From Woeseiaceae bacterium (lineage in GTDB: Bacteria; Pseudomonadota; Gammaproteobacteria; Steroidobacterales; Woeseiaceae): a DNA stretch of 39,653 bases. The notes beneath the pieces are model-generated. The model had not been told where the DNA came from, searched no databases, and was given only the letters and a program-made list of their open reading frames with translations. The stretch covers positions 1 through 39,653 of the forward strand of contig JALHUQ010000428.1 in assembly GCA_022866645.1 (NCBI GenBank). Direction: 5' to 3'. This document shows positions 31,971 to 39,653 of this stretch, one piece after another. The position numbers and the translations under genes were made by a program. Positions within the stretch are counted from its first letter, which is position 1. Every line of letters begins with the position of its first letter.

Positions 31971-32733
31971 ATTAATTCTGCGGCTGGCTATGGTCCTGCC
32001 AGTCCTCTGGCTGTCATCCTGCGCCACGACCGATACCGGCGCCGATCCCTGGTCCGTTGCGCTGGCCGCGAAGGACCTCGCGGCGATCAATCAGCTGCTC
32101 GACAGTAACGAAGCCGATGCCAATCGCTCCAGGCCCGATGGCAAGACGGCCCTCATGTTTGCCTCACAGTTAAGTGACACCGAACTCGTCGCCCGATTGC
32201 TGACGGCTGGCGCCGACGTCAACGCGCGGAACGCGAACGGCGGTACTGCCCTGATGTACGCGGCCCTGGGCGGCGACGCGACGGTGACAGCACTGCTGCT
32301 CGACGCGGGTGCGCGCCACGACACCAAGGCGAAACTGGGCTGGACGGCCCTTGAAGTGGCTGCCGTCAAGGGACATATATCTGCCGCAAGGAAGTTGCTC
32401 GAAGCTGGCGCGGAACCCGACGTCCGGGATACCTACGGATGGACGCCATTGATGCGCGCCGTCGATACGCGTCGCCTCGCATTCGTGCGGATGCTGCTCG
32501 AAGAGACCAGCGCAGATCTGTGCGCCCGCCAGGAGTCCGGTGCAATGGCCCTGCATATCGCCGCGGCAAGCGGGGACCCGGCGATGGTCAGGCTACTCGT
32601 CGACCATGGCGCAGAGCGGGACGCGACCGACAACGACGGCCGCACGGCTGACGATATTGCGCGGTCGCTGGGTCACGCGGAAATTGCTGACTACCTGTCC
32701 GGAGAGGAACCGCTGGAACAAGGCGGTTCGTGA
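31948..32733 (+). CDS. Ankyrin-repeat lipoprotein
   Basis: A 261-residue predicted lipoprotein. The hydrophobic N-terminus ends in the lipobox WLSSC (about Cys25). Five to six ankyrin repeats follow, for example DGKTALMFASQLSDTELVAR, NGGTALMYAALGGDATVTAL, LGWTALEVAAVKGHISAARK, YGWTPLMRAVDTRRLAFVRM and SGAMALHIAAASGDPAMVRL. Ankyrin domains bind partner proteins, so a scaffold in the periplasm is likely; several bacterial examples protect against oxidative stress or toxins. Starting at ATG 31948 or 31951 gives a full signal peptide; the next Met (31990) would leave too short a signal. Neither has a ribosome binding site, and both lie in the loop of a hairpin. It converges with the Rieske-like gene. 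Confidence 0.8.
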   Translation: MMTITGPVLILRLAMVLPVLWLSSCATTDTGADPWSVALAAKDLAAINQLLDSNEADANRSRPDGKTALMFASQLSDTELVARLLTAGADVNARNANGGTALMYAALGGDATVTALLLDAGARHDTKAKLGWTALEVAAVKGHISAARKLLEAGAEPDVRDTYGWTPLMRAVDTRRLAFVRMLLEETSADLCARQESGAMALHIAAASGDPAMVRLLVDHGAERDATDNDGRTADDIARSLGHAEIADYLSGEEPLEQGGS

Positions 32734-32740
32734 CGGTTTG

Positions 32741-33484
32741 CTAACAGGCCTTGGTCCGCGTGTATTCGCTCATCGACCAGACGACCGTCGTATCCCTGGC
32801 CTCGCGCCGGATGTCGTCGCGCTTGTGTGCGAGCGACACCTGGAGGCCGAACTCGGTGAGAAAACGCTCAAACATACTGCCGCCGTAGACACCCGTCGCG
32901 AACAGCGCCTGCTCATCGGGGTCGTAGTCGAGATGCACTGCTGCGAGCGGTTGTGGAGCGGGTCCCGACAGGACGCGCGCGCCTTCGCGGGGATCGTAGA
33001 CGCTGCCCTCCGAGCAACAGTAAATCACCTGTCCGCGGCTCCACCAGCCGCTACTGGTGTTCGACGGCGACATGGGCTGGTGCCGATAATCGATGAAGCT
33101 CACGGTTCGTGTCGGGTAGCTCATGCGATGCGCACAAATTGCTGAAAACGCCACGATCGAACGGCCCGGCCCGGCCCCGCCCGCCCAACGGTACGCACGG
33201 CCGTCTGCGGTGGTCAGCTCGGCGCCCGGCTCCGCCGGAGACCCGAGGTTGATCAGGAAACAGGGGGTAGTGACATAGGGATAATGAAAGACAAAGCTTT
33301 CGCCGATGGCCAGGCTTCCGGGATCAAGCGTCTTTCCGTCGGGATCAACAAGCCTAACGCGCTCTGCCGGGATCAGCTCCCCAGCCGGCTCGGCAACCAG
33401 GGCCGGGTTGGCGGCTACGGCAGCACCGGCGCCGACGCAGACCTTGATGAACTTGCGTCTGTCAAATGTGTTGGAATTTGCCAT
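32741..33484 (-). CDS. Tat-exported Rieske-like protein lacking one expected His ligand
   Basis: A 247-residue protein with a Tat signal (FDRRKFIKVCVGAGAAVAAN). The Rieske-type domain lies at about residues 110-195: the first motif is SAICAHRMSYP (Cys-x-His) and the second is IYCCSEGSVYDP. In the related family I remember, the second motif reads CC-x-E-H-S, giving Cys-x2-His; here the His position is Gly (codon GGC). The rest, GARVLSGPAPQPLAAV, is normal for the fold. It may bind an unusual cluster or none. It has two neighbouring cysteines (CC). It is divergent from tupB and convergent with the ankyrin lipoprotein gene. It could be an electron-transfer partner in the periplasm. Confidence 0.78.
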   Translation of the reverse strand: MANSNTFDRRKFIKVCVGAGAAVAANPALVAEPAGELIPAERVRLVDPDGKTLDPGSLAIGESFVFHYPYVTTPCFLINLGSPAEPGAELTTADGRAYRWAGGAGPGRSIVAFSAICAHRMSYPTRTVSFIDYRHQPMSPSNTSSGWWSRGQVIYCCSEGSVYDPREGARVLSGPAPQPLAAVHLDYDPDEQALFATGVYGGSMFERFLTEFGLQVSLAHKRDDIRREARDTTVVWSMSEYTRTKAC

Positions 33485-33669
33485 TTTGTGTTACCCAAAT
33501 CGATATCGGGCGCGGTTATAGCCAGATAGTAGCAAAACGGGCGATGGTTCGTTGCTGGCGTTCCAAACGGGCATCTGAAAGAATGACGCTTTGCGTCCTC
33601 ATGCGTACCGGATTCCGCACTCATGAGACGATTTGGGGGCGCCGCAGGCCTTATGATCGTTTTTCTAAT
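33485..33669. other. Divergent promoter region between the Rieske-like gene and the tup operon
   Basis: This 185-base region must hold two promoters. It contains the palindrome CGATATCG at 33501-33508 and AT-rich TTATAGCCAGATAGTA just after, loosely like half of a ModE site but not convincing. No other elements are clear. Confidence 0.3.
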
Positions 33670-34374
33670 ATGAACGAATCCCCGTCAGCAATCGGCACGG
33701 CGTTGTCGATGATTGCCACGCTCGACGCCGACTTGTTCGAGATCGTCTTGCTCTCGCTGCAGGTCAGCCTGGGTGCGGTCGCGATCGCGTCGATCATTGC
33801 GCTGCCGCTGGGGGCGCTCATTGCACTGCAGAGATTCCCCGGCCGGCGGGCCGTTGTCATACTCCTCAATGCGATGATGGGGCTGCCACCCGTAGTCGTC
33901 GGCCTGATGGTCTACGTCTTGTTGTCGCGCGCCGGACCGCTCGGGTCGATGGGCCTGCTGTTCACGCCCACCGCGATGGTTATCGCGCAGAGCATCATCG
34001 TGCTGCCGATCATTGCGGCGCTATCGCGGCAGACGATCGCCGACCTGCACGAGGAATATGGCGAGTACCTGCGGTCGCTCGGTTGTACGCCGATGCAGAG
34101 CATCGCGACGTTGCTCTGGGACGGGCGTTTTCGATTGCTGACCGCCATCATGGCAGGCTTCGGCAGGGCCATTGCCGAGGTTGGCGCCGTCATTATCGTC
34201 GGAGGCAACATCCAGCATTCGACCCGGGTGATGACGACGACCATTGCGCTGGAAACGAGCAAGGGCAACCTTGCCCTCGCGCTTGGACTCGGCGTAATGC
34301 TTCTGACCCTTGCCCTGGGCATTAACGCGGCGGCGCTGGTCATTTCCGATACCGCGAGGCGGCGTTATGGCTGA
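33670..34374 (+). CDS. tupB: Tungstate ABC transporter permease TupB
   Basis: A 234-residue inner membrane permease of the tungstate importer. Several transmembrane helices are clear (IVLLSLQVSLGAVAIASIIA, ILLNAMMGLPPVVVGLMVYV, MVIAQSIIVLPIIAALS, LALALGLGVMLLTLALGINA). The cytoplasmic coupling region is EYLRSLGCTPMQSIATLLWDGRF followed by AGFGRAIAEVGAVIIVGGNI, the EAA-like loop seen in Tup/Mod/sulfate permeases. ATG 33670 is preceded by no strong ribosome binding site; the frame is open further upstream but without permease-like sequence. It overlaps tupC by 8 bases. Confidence 0.9.
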   Translation: MNESPSAIGTALSMIATLDADLFEIVLLSLQVSLGAVAIASIIALPLGALIALQRFPGRRAVVILLNAMMGLPPVVVGLMVYVLLSRAGPLGSMGLLFTPTAMVIAQSIIVLPIIAALSRQTIADLHEEYGEYLRSLGCTPMQSIATLLWDGRFRLLTAIMAGFGRAIAEVGAVIIVGGNIQHSTRVMTTTIALETSKGNLALALGLGVMLLTLALGINAAALVISDTARRRYG

Positions 34375-35143
34375 CGGCGCACCGCACACCGAAGCACGCG
34401 AGTACGAACAGCGAGATTCGATTGCCAAACACCCGCTGCTGCCGCTCGTTGCCCGGGGAGTGGATTTCGGGATCAATGGCCAGCGAATCATTGACGATGT
34501 GTCGTTCTGGATAGGCTCGAGCGGACGGACCGTCATCCTCGGCCCCAACGGGGCTGGCAAAAGCGTCATGCTGCGCCTGTGTCATGGCCTCCTCAAGCCC
34601 ACCCGCGGAGAAATTCGCTGGGGCGACATGTCGGTAGCCGATGCGCGCGAGCAACAGGCGATGACGTCTCAAAAACCGGTACTGCTGCGGCGCACGGTCA
34701 ACGACAACCTGCTTCACGTACTGAGGGTGAAAGGCGTGCCCCTGGGTGAGCGCCAGGCCCTCGTCGATGCTGCCCTGGAGCAGGCAGGACTGACCGACCT
34801 TGGCGGGCGGCACGCCCGCGATCTTTCCGGCGGACAACAGCAACGGCTGGCGATTGCGCGGGCGTTCGTTCTCAAACCCAAGGTGCTGCTGCTGGACGAA
34901 CCCACCGCAAATCTCGACCCCGCCGCCGTGCGGGGCGTCGAGGAACTGATCGGTGCCATCGGCGCCGCCGGCACCAAGATACTGATGACGACACACGACA
35001 TCGCCCAGGCAAAGCGGCTCGCCGCGGACGTCATGTTTCTCAACCAGGGCCGGCTGCTCGAGCACGCGCCGGCGATGGAGTTCTTCTCATCGCCAAAAGA
35101 CCCGGTGGCCGCGCGTTTTCTCGCCGGCGAACTACCGGCCTGA
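34367..35143 (+). CDS. tupC: Tungstate ABC transporter ATPase TupC
   Basis: A 258-residue ABC ATPase that powers oxyanion import. Walker A is LGPNGAGKSV (about residues 64-73), the signature is LSGGQQQRLAIARAF, Walker B is VLLLDEPTANLD, and the switch His is in MTTHDIAQAKRL. There is an N-terminal extension of about 25 residues before the ATPase core. ATG 34367 lies within the end of tupB (8-base overlap), indicating coupling. Similar ATPases of sulfate or molybdate systems have longer C-terminal domains; this short form fits TupC. Confidence 0.9.
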   Translation: MADGAPHTEAREYEQRDSIAKHPLLPLVARGVDFGINGQRIIDDVSFWIGSSGRTVILGPNGAGKSVMLRLCHGLLKPTRGEIRWGDMSVADAREQQAMTSQKPVLLRRTVNDNLLHVLRVKGVPLGERQALVDAALEQAGLTDLGGRHARDLSGGQQQRLAIARAFVLKPKVLLLDEPTANLDPAAVRGVEELIGAIGAAGTKILMTTHDIAQAKRLAADVMFLNQGRLLEHAPAMEFFSSPKDPVAARFLAGELPA

Positions 35144-35190
35144 CTTGTGATGACTCATTTTCCTCAACGCTCCACGGGATAAAGCCGAAC

Positions 35191-36048
35191 ATGCGCAGCA
35201 AGACGAATTCTTCCCCAACGACGTTCACGCGCCTGGTGGCGGCGCTTGTCCTGGGCGTCCTGGCCATCGCGAGTGCGGCACTCGGTGAACCGCGCTCGAT
35301 CATCGTCGCGTCGACGACATCCACGCAAAACTCGGGCCTTTTCGCCTGGTTGCTGCCGCAATTCACGGCGGAGACCGGCATTGATGTCCAGGTCGTCGCG
35401 GTCGGCACCGGTCAGGCCATACGTATCGCGACGAACGGCGATGCCGACCTGTTGCTGGTTCACCATGAAGCATCCGAACGAAAGTTTGTTTCTGACGGGC
35501 TGGGTCTCGCGCGCCACCCGATCATGCACAACGATTTTGTACTCGTAGGGCCTGTCGCCGATGCCGCCGGCGTCCGCGGTATGAGCGAAATCACGGTGGC
35601 GTTGCGGCGTATTGCCGAGAGCGAGCAGATATTCGTATCGCGCGGCGACGACAGCGGCACTCACAAGAAAGAACTCGAGATCTGGGGCGCCAGCGGTTTC
35701 GATCCCCGCCCGGCGAGCGGCTCATGGTACCGCGAGGCGGGCTCGGGCATGGGGGCAACCCTGAATACCACGAGCGCCATGGGAGGGTACACGCTCAGCG
35801 ACCGGGCGAGCTGGGTGAGCTTCGGTAACAAGGGAGACATGGAGATACTCCTCGAAGGCGACCCGCCCCTGAACAATCCCTACGCGGCCATCGTCGTCAA
35901 CCCTGAACGACACCCGCACGTGCGGGTCAGGGAGGCCCAGGCTTTCGTGGATTGGCTTACGTCGGCACGGGGACAGGCGGCGATTGCTGCGTTTCGCGTC
36001 GACGGCCAGCAGCTGTTCTTTCCAGATGTTGTTCCGGACGGGAGGTAG
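35191..36048 (+). CDS. tupA: Tungstate-binding periplasmic protein TupA
   Basis: A 285-residue solute-binding protein. It has a Sec signal (LVAALVLGVLAIASAALGEP) and the oxyanion-binding motif of TupA, ASTTSTQNSG, followed by VVAVGTGQAIRIATNGDADLLLVHH and the conserved FVSRGDDSGTHKKELEIW, which supplies the second group of ligand residues (Ser-Arg-Gly-Asp-x-Ser-Gly-Thr). These fit tungstate-specific TupA more than ModA. It comes 47 bases after tupC, completing the importer in the order B-C-A. Confidence 0.92.
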   Translation: MRSKTNSSPTTFTRLVAALVLGVLAIASAALGEPRSIIVASTTSTQNSGLFAWLLPQFTAETGIDVQVVAVGTGQAIRIATNGDADLLLVHHEASERKFVSDGLGLARHPIMHNDFVLVGPVADAAGVRGMSEITVALRRIAESEQIFVSRGDDSGTHKKELEIWGASGFDPRPASGSWYREAGSGMGATLNTTSAMGGYTLSDRASWVSFGNKGDMEILLEGDPPLNNPYAAIVVNPERHPHVRVREAQAFVDWLTSARGQAAIAAFRVDGQQLFFPDVVPDGR

Positions 36049-36057
36049 ACCTGGCAC

Positions 36058-37449
36058 ATGAACAACGAGATTCGTTCCCGACGCCGCGTTCGCCTTCCAC
36101 TACACATCGTTCCACTGCTGGCCTTGCTGTGCGTTAGCGTCGTTCAGGCGCAGGGCGAACCACCACCCAAGGAGTCGGCCGCCGAAGCCCCGGACTGGCT
36201 CTCCATAAGCGGCAGTCTGCGGCTGCGCTATGAATCCATGGACAACTCGTTTCGCCTCTTCGGTCCGGACTCGGATGAGCTGCTGGTGTCGCGCCTGCTC
36301 GTGCACGCCGCGGTCAAAGGCGAGCGATTCTATGGGGGGCTCGAACTCCAGGATTCCCGGGCGTGGTTACATCAGGACCTGACACCGGTCGGTACGGACG
36401 ACGTCAACGCGCTCGAGCCATTACGCGCATACATCGGTTACAAGAACGAGAATGTCGACATCCAGGTCGGCCGGATGACAATGGATGTTGGCAGCCGCCG
36501 CCTGGTGGCGCGCAATCGCACGCGCAATACGATCAACGCCTTTACGGGCATCCGGGCCAGGTGGTCGAATCCCGGGCGCGTCGGCCTGGACGCATTCGTA
36601 ACGATGCCGGTTGCACGCCTGCCCAATATCCTCGAACGAGATCGTATGCGAAACAACGAGTTCGATCTCGACCAGGAACATTGGGAGCGGTTGTTCTGGG
36701 GCTTGTATGTATCCGACCTGCAGATCAGCAGCCGTTTTGACACTGAGGCGTATCTGATCGGGATTCGCGAAGATGATCGGCCAGGTTTGCCCACGCGCAA
36801 TCGCAACTTCCTGACATCCGGTGTACGCGCGCACCATTCGGGCGATGTATGGGCTTACGAGATCGAAGCCGCGCTCCAGCACGGCAAGAGCCGTGCCAGC
36901 GCGCTGCCAATCGACACCACGGACCTCGATCACCGCGCGTGGTTCACTCACGCCGAAATCAGCCGCAAATTGCAGGGCAGCTGGGAGCCTCGCGTGATCT
37001 TGCGTTTCGATTATGCATCGGGCGACAAGGATCCGGATGACGGCGAGTTCAACCGCTTCGATACCCTGTACGGCGCCAGGCGCTGGGAGTTCGGGCCTAC
37101 AGGCATTTATGGCGCCTTGGCGCGCAGCAATATCCTGTCGCCCGGTATCGCCCTGCGGTCGAAGCCGGGCCCGTCCACCGATTTCCGAATCGACTACCGG
37201 CCTGCATGGCTTGCCAGCAAGCGCGATGCCCTGCTGACAGCAGGGCTCAGAGACCGTGATGGCCTTTCAGGGTCGTTTATCGGTCACCAGGTTGATTTGC
37301 GCTGGCAATGGTGGTCGGATTCGCGAAACCTGACGGTCGACGTCACGGCCGCTTACCTGTGGAAGGGGGAGTTTCTCGAAAATGCTCCGTTCGCGCCGCC
37401 GACCTCCAACACGGCTTACGCCTACATTTCGACGGCGTTGGCCTTCTGA
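36058..37449 (+). CDS. Outer membrane porin of the alginate-export (AlgE-like) family
   Basis: A 463-residue beta-barrel protein with a Sec signal ending near VVQAQG. It has the family features LSISGSLRLRYESMDNSF, YIGYKNENVDIQVGRMTMDVGSRRLVARNRTRNTINAFTGI-type strands, a Tyr/Trp-rich barrel pattern and a C-terminal Phe (YAYISTALAF). Such proteins are general or substrate-selective porins; few make alginate. GGGAGG is at the end of tupA, so the gene is probably the fourth member of the tup operon, only 9 bases downstream. That suggests passage of an oxyanion across the outer membrane, which is inference. Confidence 0.85.
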   Translation: MNNEIRSRRRVRLPLHIVPLLALLCVSVVQAQGEPPPKESAAEAPDWLSISGSLRLRYESMDNSFRLFGPDSDELLVSRLLVHAAVKGERFYGGLELQDSRAWLHQDLTPVGTDDVNALEPLRAYIGYKNENVDIQVGRMTMDVGSRRLVARNRTRNTINAFTGIRARWSNPGRVGLDAFVTMPVARLPNILERDRMRNNEFDLDQEHWERLFWGLYVSDLQISSRFDTEAYLIGIREDDRPGLPTRNRNFLTSGVRAHHSGDVWAYEIEAALQHGKSRASALPIDTTDLDHRAWFTHAEISRKLQGSWEPRVILRFDYASGDKDPDDGEFNRFDTLYGARRWEFGPTGIYGALARSNILSPGIALRSKPGPSTDFRIDYRPAWLASKRDALLTAGLRDRDGLSGSFIGHQVDLRWQWWSDSRNLTVDVTAAYLWKGEFLENAPFAPPTSNTAYAYISTALAF

Positions 37450-37462
37450 TCGGGATGGAAGC

Positions 37463-37807
37463 GTGCGACCGGGGGAGCATGGCTTCCACGTGCATCAGAA
37501 CCCGAGTTGCAGTCCGGGCGAGAAGGACGGCACCAGGGCGGCCGGTCTCGCCGCCGGCGGGCACTATGATCCGACGGATGCCAAGGCACACAGGGGTCCC
37601 GGTCATGACGGGCACCTGGGCGATCTGCCGCTGCTGGTCGTCGACGAGAACGGTGAGGCCAGTGCCGTTACGGTAGCGCCCCGGTTGACCGTTGCCGATA
37701 TCCGCGGACGAGCGCTCATGGTGCACGCATCCGGCGACAACTACAGCGACGACCCGAAACCTCTCGGGGGTGGCGATGCCCGCATCGCCTGCGGCGTCAT
37801 CAAGTAG
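37463..37807 (+). pseudogene. sodC: Cu-Zn superoxide dismutase gene, 5'-truncated
   Basis: About 115 codons matching the C-terminal two thirds of periplasmic SodC: PGEHGFHVHQNPSC, GLAAGGHYDP, HDGHLGDLPLLVVDENG, GRALMVHASGDNYSD and LGGGDARIACGVIK. All metal ligands expected in this part are present (His-x-His, the bridging His, two more His, the zinc Asp and the last His). The signal peptide and first strands are missing; similarity starts only a few codons after the stop of the porin gene. The only possible start is a GTG at 37463, without a ribosome binding site or signal peptide. I read this as a remnant left when upstream sequence was deleted or replaced. Confidence 0.8.
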
Positions 37808-37820
37808 TTTTCTGCGGCAT

Positions 37821-39653
37821 CTACTCCGCGGCCACGCCTTCAGCCGGTTCGATTCGCGCCGCGCAGAACTTGAACTCCGGAATCTTTCCGAAAGGATCGA
37901 GCTTCGGGTTAGTCAACAGGTTTGCAGCTGCTTCCGTGTAACAGAACGGGATGAACACCGTGCCGTCGGCGATGTCGCGGTCGAGGCGCACGCGCAGCGT
38001 GATTGCGCCGCGTCGGGTCGACACGCGGATGAAATCTCCAGGCTCAAGCTGCATCCGCTCGATATCCCGCGGTGACAGACAGGCGACGGCTTCGGGCTCG
38101 AGCCTGTTCAGCGTGTCCGCACGCCGCGTCATGGCGCCGGTATGCCAGTGTTCCAGCATCCGTCCCGTGCTCAGGATCATCGGGAAGTCGTCATCCGGCA
38201 GCTCATCCGGCGGCGTGAGCTCGGTCGGCACGATCCTGGCGCGGCCCGTCTTCGTCGGAAAGCCGGCGCCGAAAATAATCGCGTTGCCCGGTTCGTCGGG
38301 CGCGTCGCAGGGATAGGTCACCGCGTCCTCGCGTTCGAGCCGTGCCCAGGTAACGTTGGCAAACGACGGCATGATCTCGGCCATCTCCGTAAAGATGTCG
38401 CGCGGATGCGTGTAGTGCCAGTCGAGCCCGATGCGCCGCGCGATTTCCTGCGTGATCCACCAGTCCTGACGAGTATCGCCGGGCAGCGGCACAACTTCCC
38501 GGGCGAGCTGCACCTGACGGTTGGTGTTTGTAAACGTGCCGGTCTTCTCGGCGTGTGCGGAGGCCGGCAGCACGACATCCGCCTGCCACGCGGTTTCGGT
38601 CAGGAAGATGTCCTGCACCACAAGATGTTCGAGTTTTGCCAGCGCTTGGCGGGCGTGCGCCTGATCCGGGTCCGACATTGCCGGGTTCTCGCCCAAAATG
38701 TACATCGCCCTGACCTCTCCCGCGAGGATCGCATTTATGATTTCGACAACGGTAAGGCCACGCCTGGAGTCGAGCGCCGTGCCCCAGAAATCCTCGTAGC
38801 GTTTCCGGTTGTCCTCGTCCTCCACCGATTTGTAGTCGGGGTAGAACATCGGGACCAGCCCGGCATCCGAGGCGCCCTGCACGTTGTTCTGCCCGCGCAG
38901 CGGATGCAGCCCGGTACCCGGCCGGCCCACATGTCCGGTAACCAGCGCGAGCGCGATCAGCCCGCGCGCGTTATCCGTGCCATGCACCGATTGCGAGATG
39001 CCCATGCCCCAGAAAATGATCGAGTTCTTCGAGGTCGCATAGAGGCGCGCGACATCACGGATCGTTTTCGCATCGATGCCGCAGACATCGGCCATCTTCT
39101 CGGGCGGGAAGGCCCTGACGCGCTCGGCCAGCTCCTCGAAGCCCTCAGTGTGCGTCCCCAGGTATTGCAGGTTGTGCAGCCCTTCCTCGATGATCGTGTG
39201 GATCATCGCGTTCAGCAGCGCCACGTCCGTGCCGGCCCTGAACTGCAGGATGAAGGTCGCGTGGCGGCCCAGTCCCTGCCCGCGCGGGTCCGCAACGATC
39301 AGCTTCGCGCCACGCTTCGCGGCGTTCTTGAAATAGGTGGCCGCGACGGGATGGTTCTGCTCGGGCCGCGCGCCGATGACGATAATGCAGTCAGCGGTAT
39401 CCGCCGTCGTGAAAGGCGCAGTAACAGCCCCCGAGCCGATGCCCTCCATGAGCGCTGCAACCGACGAGGCATGACAGAGTCGGGTGCAGTGATCGACGTT
39501 GTTCGTGCCGAAACCGGCCCGCACGAGTTTCTGGAACAGGTAGGCTTCCTCGTTCGACCCCTTCGCCGAGCCGAATCCGGCGAGCGCCGACGGTCCGTTT
39601 TCGTCGCGCGCCTTCATGAGGCCTGCCGCAGCCCGCTCCAGCGCCTCCTCCCA
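37821..39653 (-). CDS. fdsA: Soluble formate dehydrogenase catalytic subunit (FdsA/NAD-linked type), 5' end beyond the window
   Basis: The C-terminal ~610 residues of a bis-MGD formate dehydrogenase. The frame is open to the right edge, and its first visible codons read WEEALERAAAGL, so the start, the N-terminal ferredoxin domains and the 4Fe-4S motif lie outside. Visible are TNNVDHCTRLCHASSVAALM with the metal-ligand Cys (TGT codon, not selenocysteine) followed by His, GMGISQSVHGTDNARGLIAL, LRGQNNVQGASDAGLVPMF, LPASAHAEKTGTFTNTNRQV, and the C-terminal FIPFCYTEAAANLLTN. There is no sign of Tat export in this part, and the sequence resembles NAD-dependent cytoplasmic enzymes (FdsA). It converges with the sodC remnant, 13 bases apart. 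Its sister subunits (FdsB, FdsG, FdsD) should lie outside the window. Confidence 0.9.
   Translation of the reverse strand, partial: WEEALERAAAGLMKARDENGPSALAGFGSAKGSNEEAYLFQKLVRAGFGTNNVDHCTRLCHASSVAALMEGIGSGAVTAPFTTADTADCIIVIGARPEQNHPVAATYFKNAAKRGAKLIVADPRGQGLGRHATFILQFRAGTDVALLNAMIHTIIEEGLHNLQYLGTHTEGFEELAERVRAFPPEKMADVCGIDAKTIRDVARLYATSKNSIIFWGMGISQSVHGTDNARGLIALALVTGHVGRPGTGLHPLRGQNNVQGASDAGLVPMFYPDYKSVEDEDNRKRYEDFWGTALDSRRGLTVVEIINAILAGEVRAMYILGENPAMSDPDQAHARQALAKLEHLVVQDIFLTETAWQADVVLPASAHAEKTGTFTNTNRQVQLAREVVPLPGDTRQDWWITQEIARRIGLDWHYTHPRDIFTEMAEIMPSFANVTWARLEREDAVTYPCDAPDEPGNAIIFGAGFPTKTGRARIVPTELTPPDELPDDDFPMILSTGRMLEHWHTGAMTRRADTLNRLEPEAVACLSPRDIERMQLEPGDFIRVSTRRGAITLRVRLDRDIADGTVFIPFCYTEAAANLLTNPKLDPFGKIPEFKFCAARIEPAEGVAAE

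Noticed and set aside
26997..39653. Possible selenocysteine in the formate dehydrogenases, suggested by nearby yqeC
   Set aside because: The metal-ligand codons are TGC in fdhA and TGT in the right-edge subunit; no in-frame TGA was needed to keep either gene open.
1..39653. CRISPR arrays, insertion sequences, transposases or prophage genes
   Set aside because: No regularly spaced repeats, terminal inverted repeats with a transposase, or phage-type proteins were seen on either strand.

Overview
The window looks like a chromosome segment of a free-living, GC-rich gammaproteobacterium, probably marine or sediment-dwelling. Supporting signs are an OmpW-type porin, Tat-dependent periplasmic formate dehydrogenase, gammaproteobacterial small families (DUF3465, DUF6494, DUF3305/DUF3306) and Lol/Tat/Sec-type signal peptides. 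The lineage is inferred from protein style only; no rRNA or complete tRNA gene is present.

Layout. 1-4640: a lipoprotein M16 metallopeptidase, then a decayed patch holding a 5'-truncated fructosamine kinase, a 3'-truncated DUF3465 gene and a 52-nt relic of an aminotransferase gene. 4636-6444: a membrane-anchored repeat protein. 6459-9628: a four-gene stress-type operon (tandem universal stress protein, coiled-coil protein, unknown protein, cysteine-less HesB-like protein) read leftward and divergent from a MarR-type regulator; the shared promoter region carries two copies of TAAGTACTT placed on the usp promoter. 9808-10521: OmpW. 10575-12001: an AbiE-type (type IV) toxin-antitoxin pair in toxin-first order, with a strong promoter inside a perfect inverted repeat and an apparently leaderless first gene. 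12033-14488: an aminotransferase translationally coupled to an S58 (DmpA-like) aminopeptidase. 14489-15231: non-coding, with a tRNA-Phe fragment and hairpins.

15232-37449 is one functional island for molybdenum/tungsten enzymes. A leftward operon mobA-moeA-moaB-(Asp-box repeat protein)-yqeC-moaD-moaA makes the pterin cofactor. Divergent from it is a small NtrC-like regulator with a degenerate receiver domain and no AAA+ domain, with a 28-bp near-palindrome between them. Then come DUF6494, a helix-turn-helix regulator fused to a periplasmic-binding-protein-like domain, the formate dehydrogenase maturation set (DUF3305, DUF3306, polyferredoxin, TorD-like chaperone, Tat-signal miniprotein), the periplasmic formate dehydrogenase FdhABC with a small lipoprotein, an ankyrin lipoprotein, a Rieske-like Tat protein that lacks one expected His ligand, and a TupBCA-type tungstate importer followed by an outer-membrane porin. 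A 5'-truncated sodC follows. At the right edge lies the C-terminal two thirds of a second, soluble NAD-linked-type formate dehydrogenase catalytic subunit on the minus strand.

Working model: tungstate or molybdate enters through the porin and TupABC, is built into the bis-guanine-dinucleotide cofactor by the Moa/Moe/Mob enzymes, and is inserted into two formate dehydrogenases. One, in the periplasm, feeds electrons through FdhB and cytochrome b FdhC to quinone; the other is cytoplasmic. The least explained parts are the Asp-box protein embedded in the cofactor operon, the pairing of the degenerate regulator with the palindrome, the HTH-PBP regulator, and the toxin-first leaderless AbiE pair.
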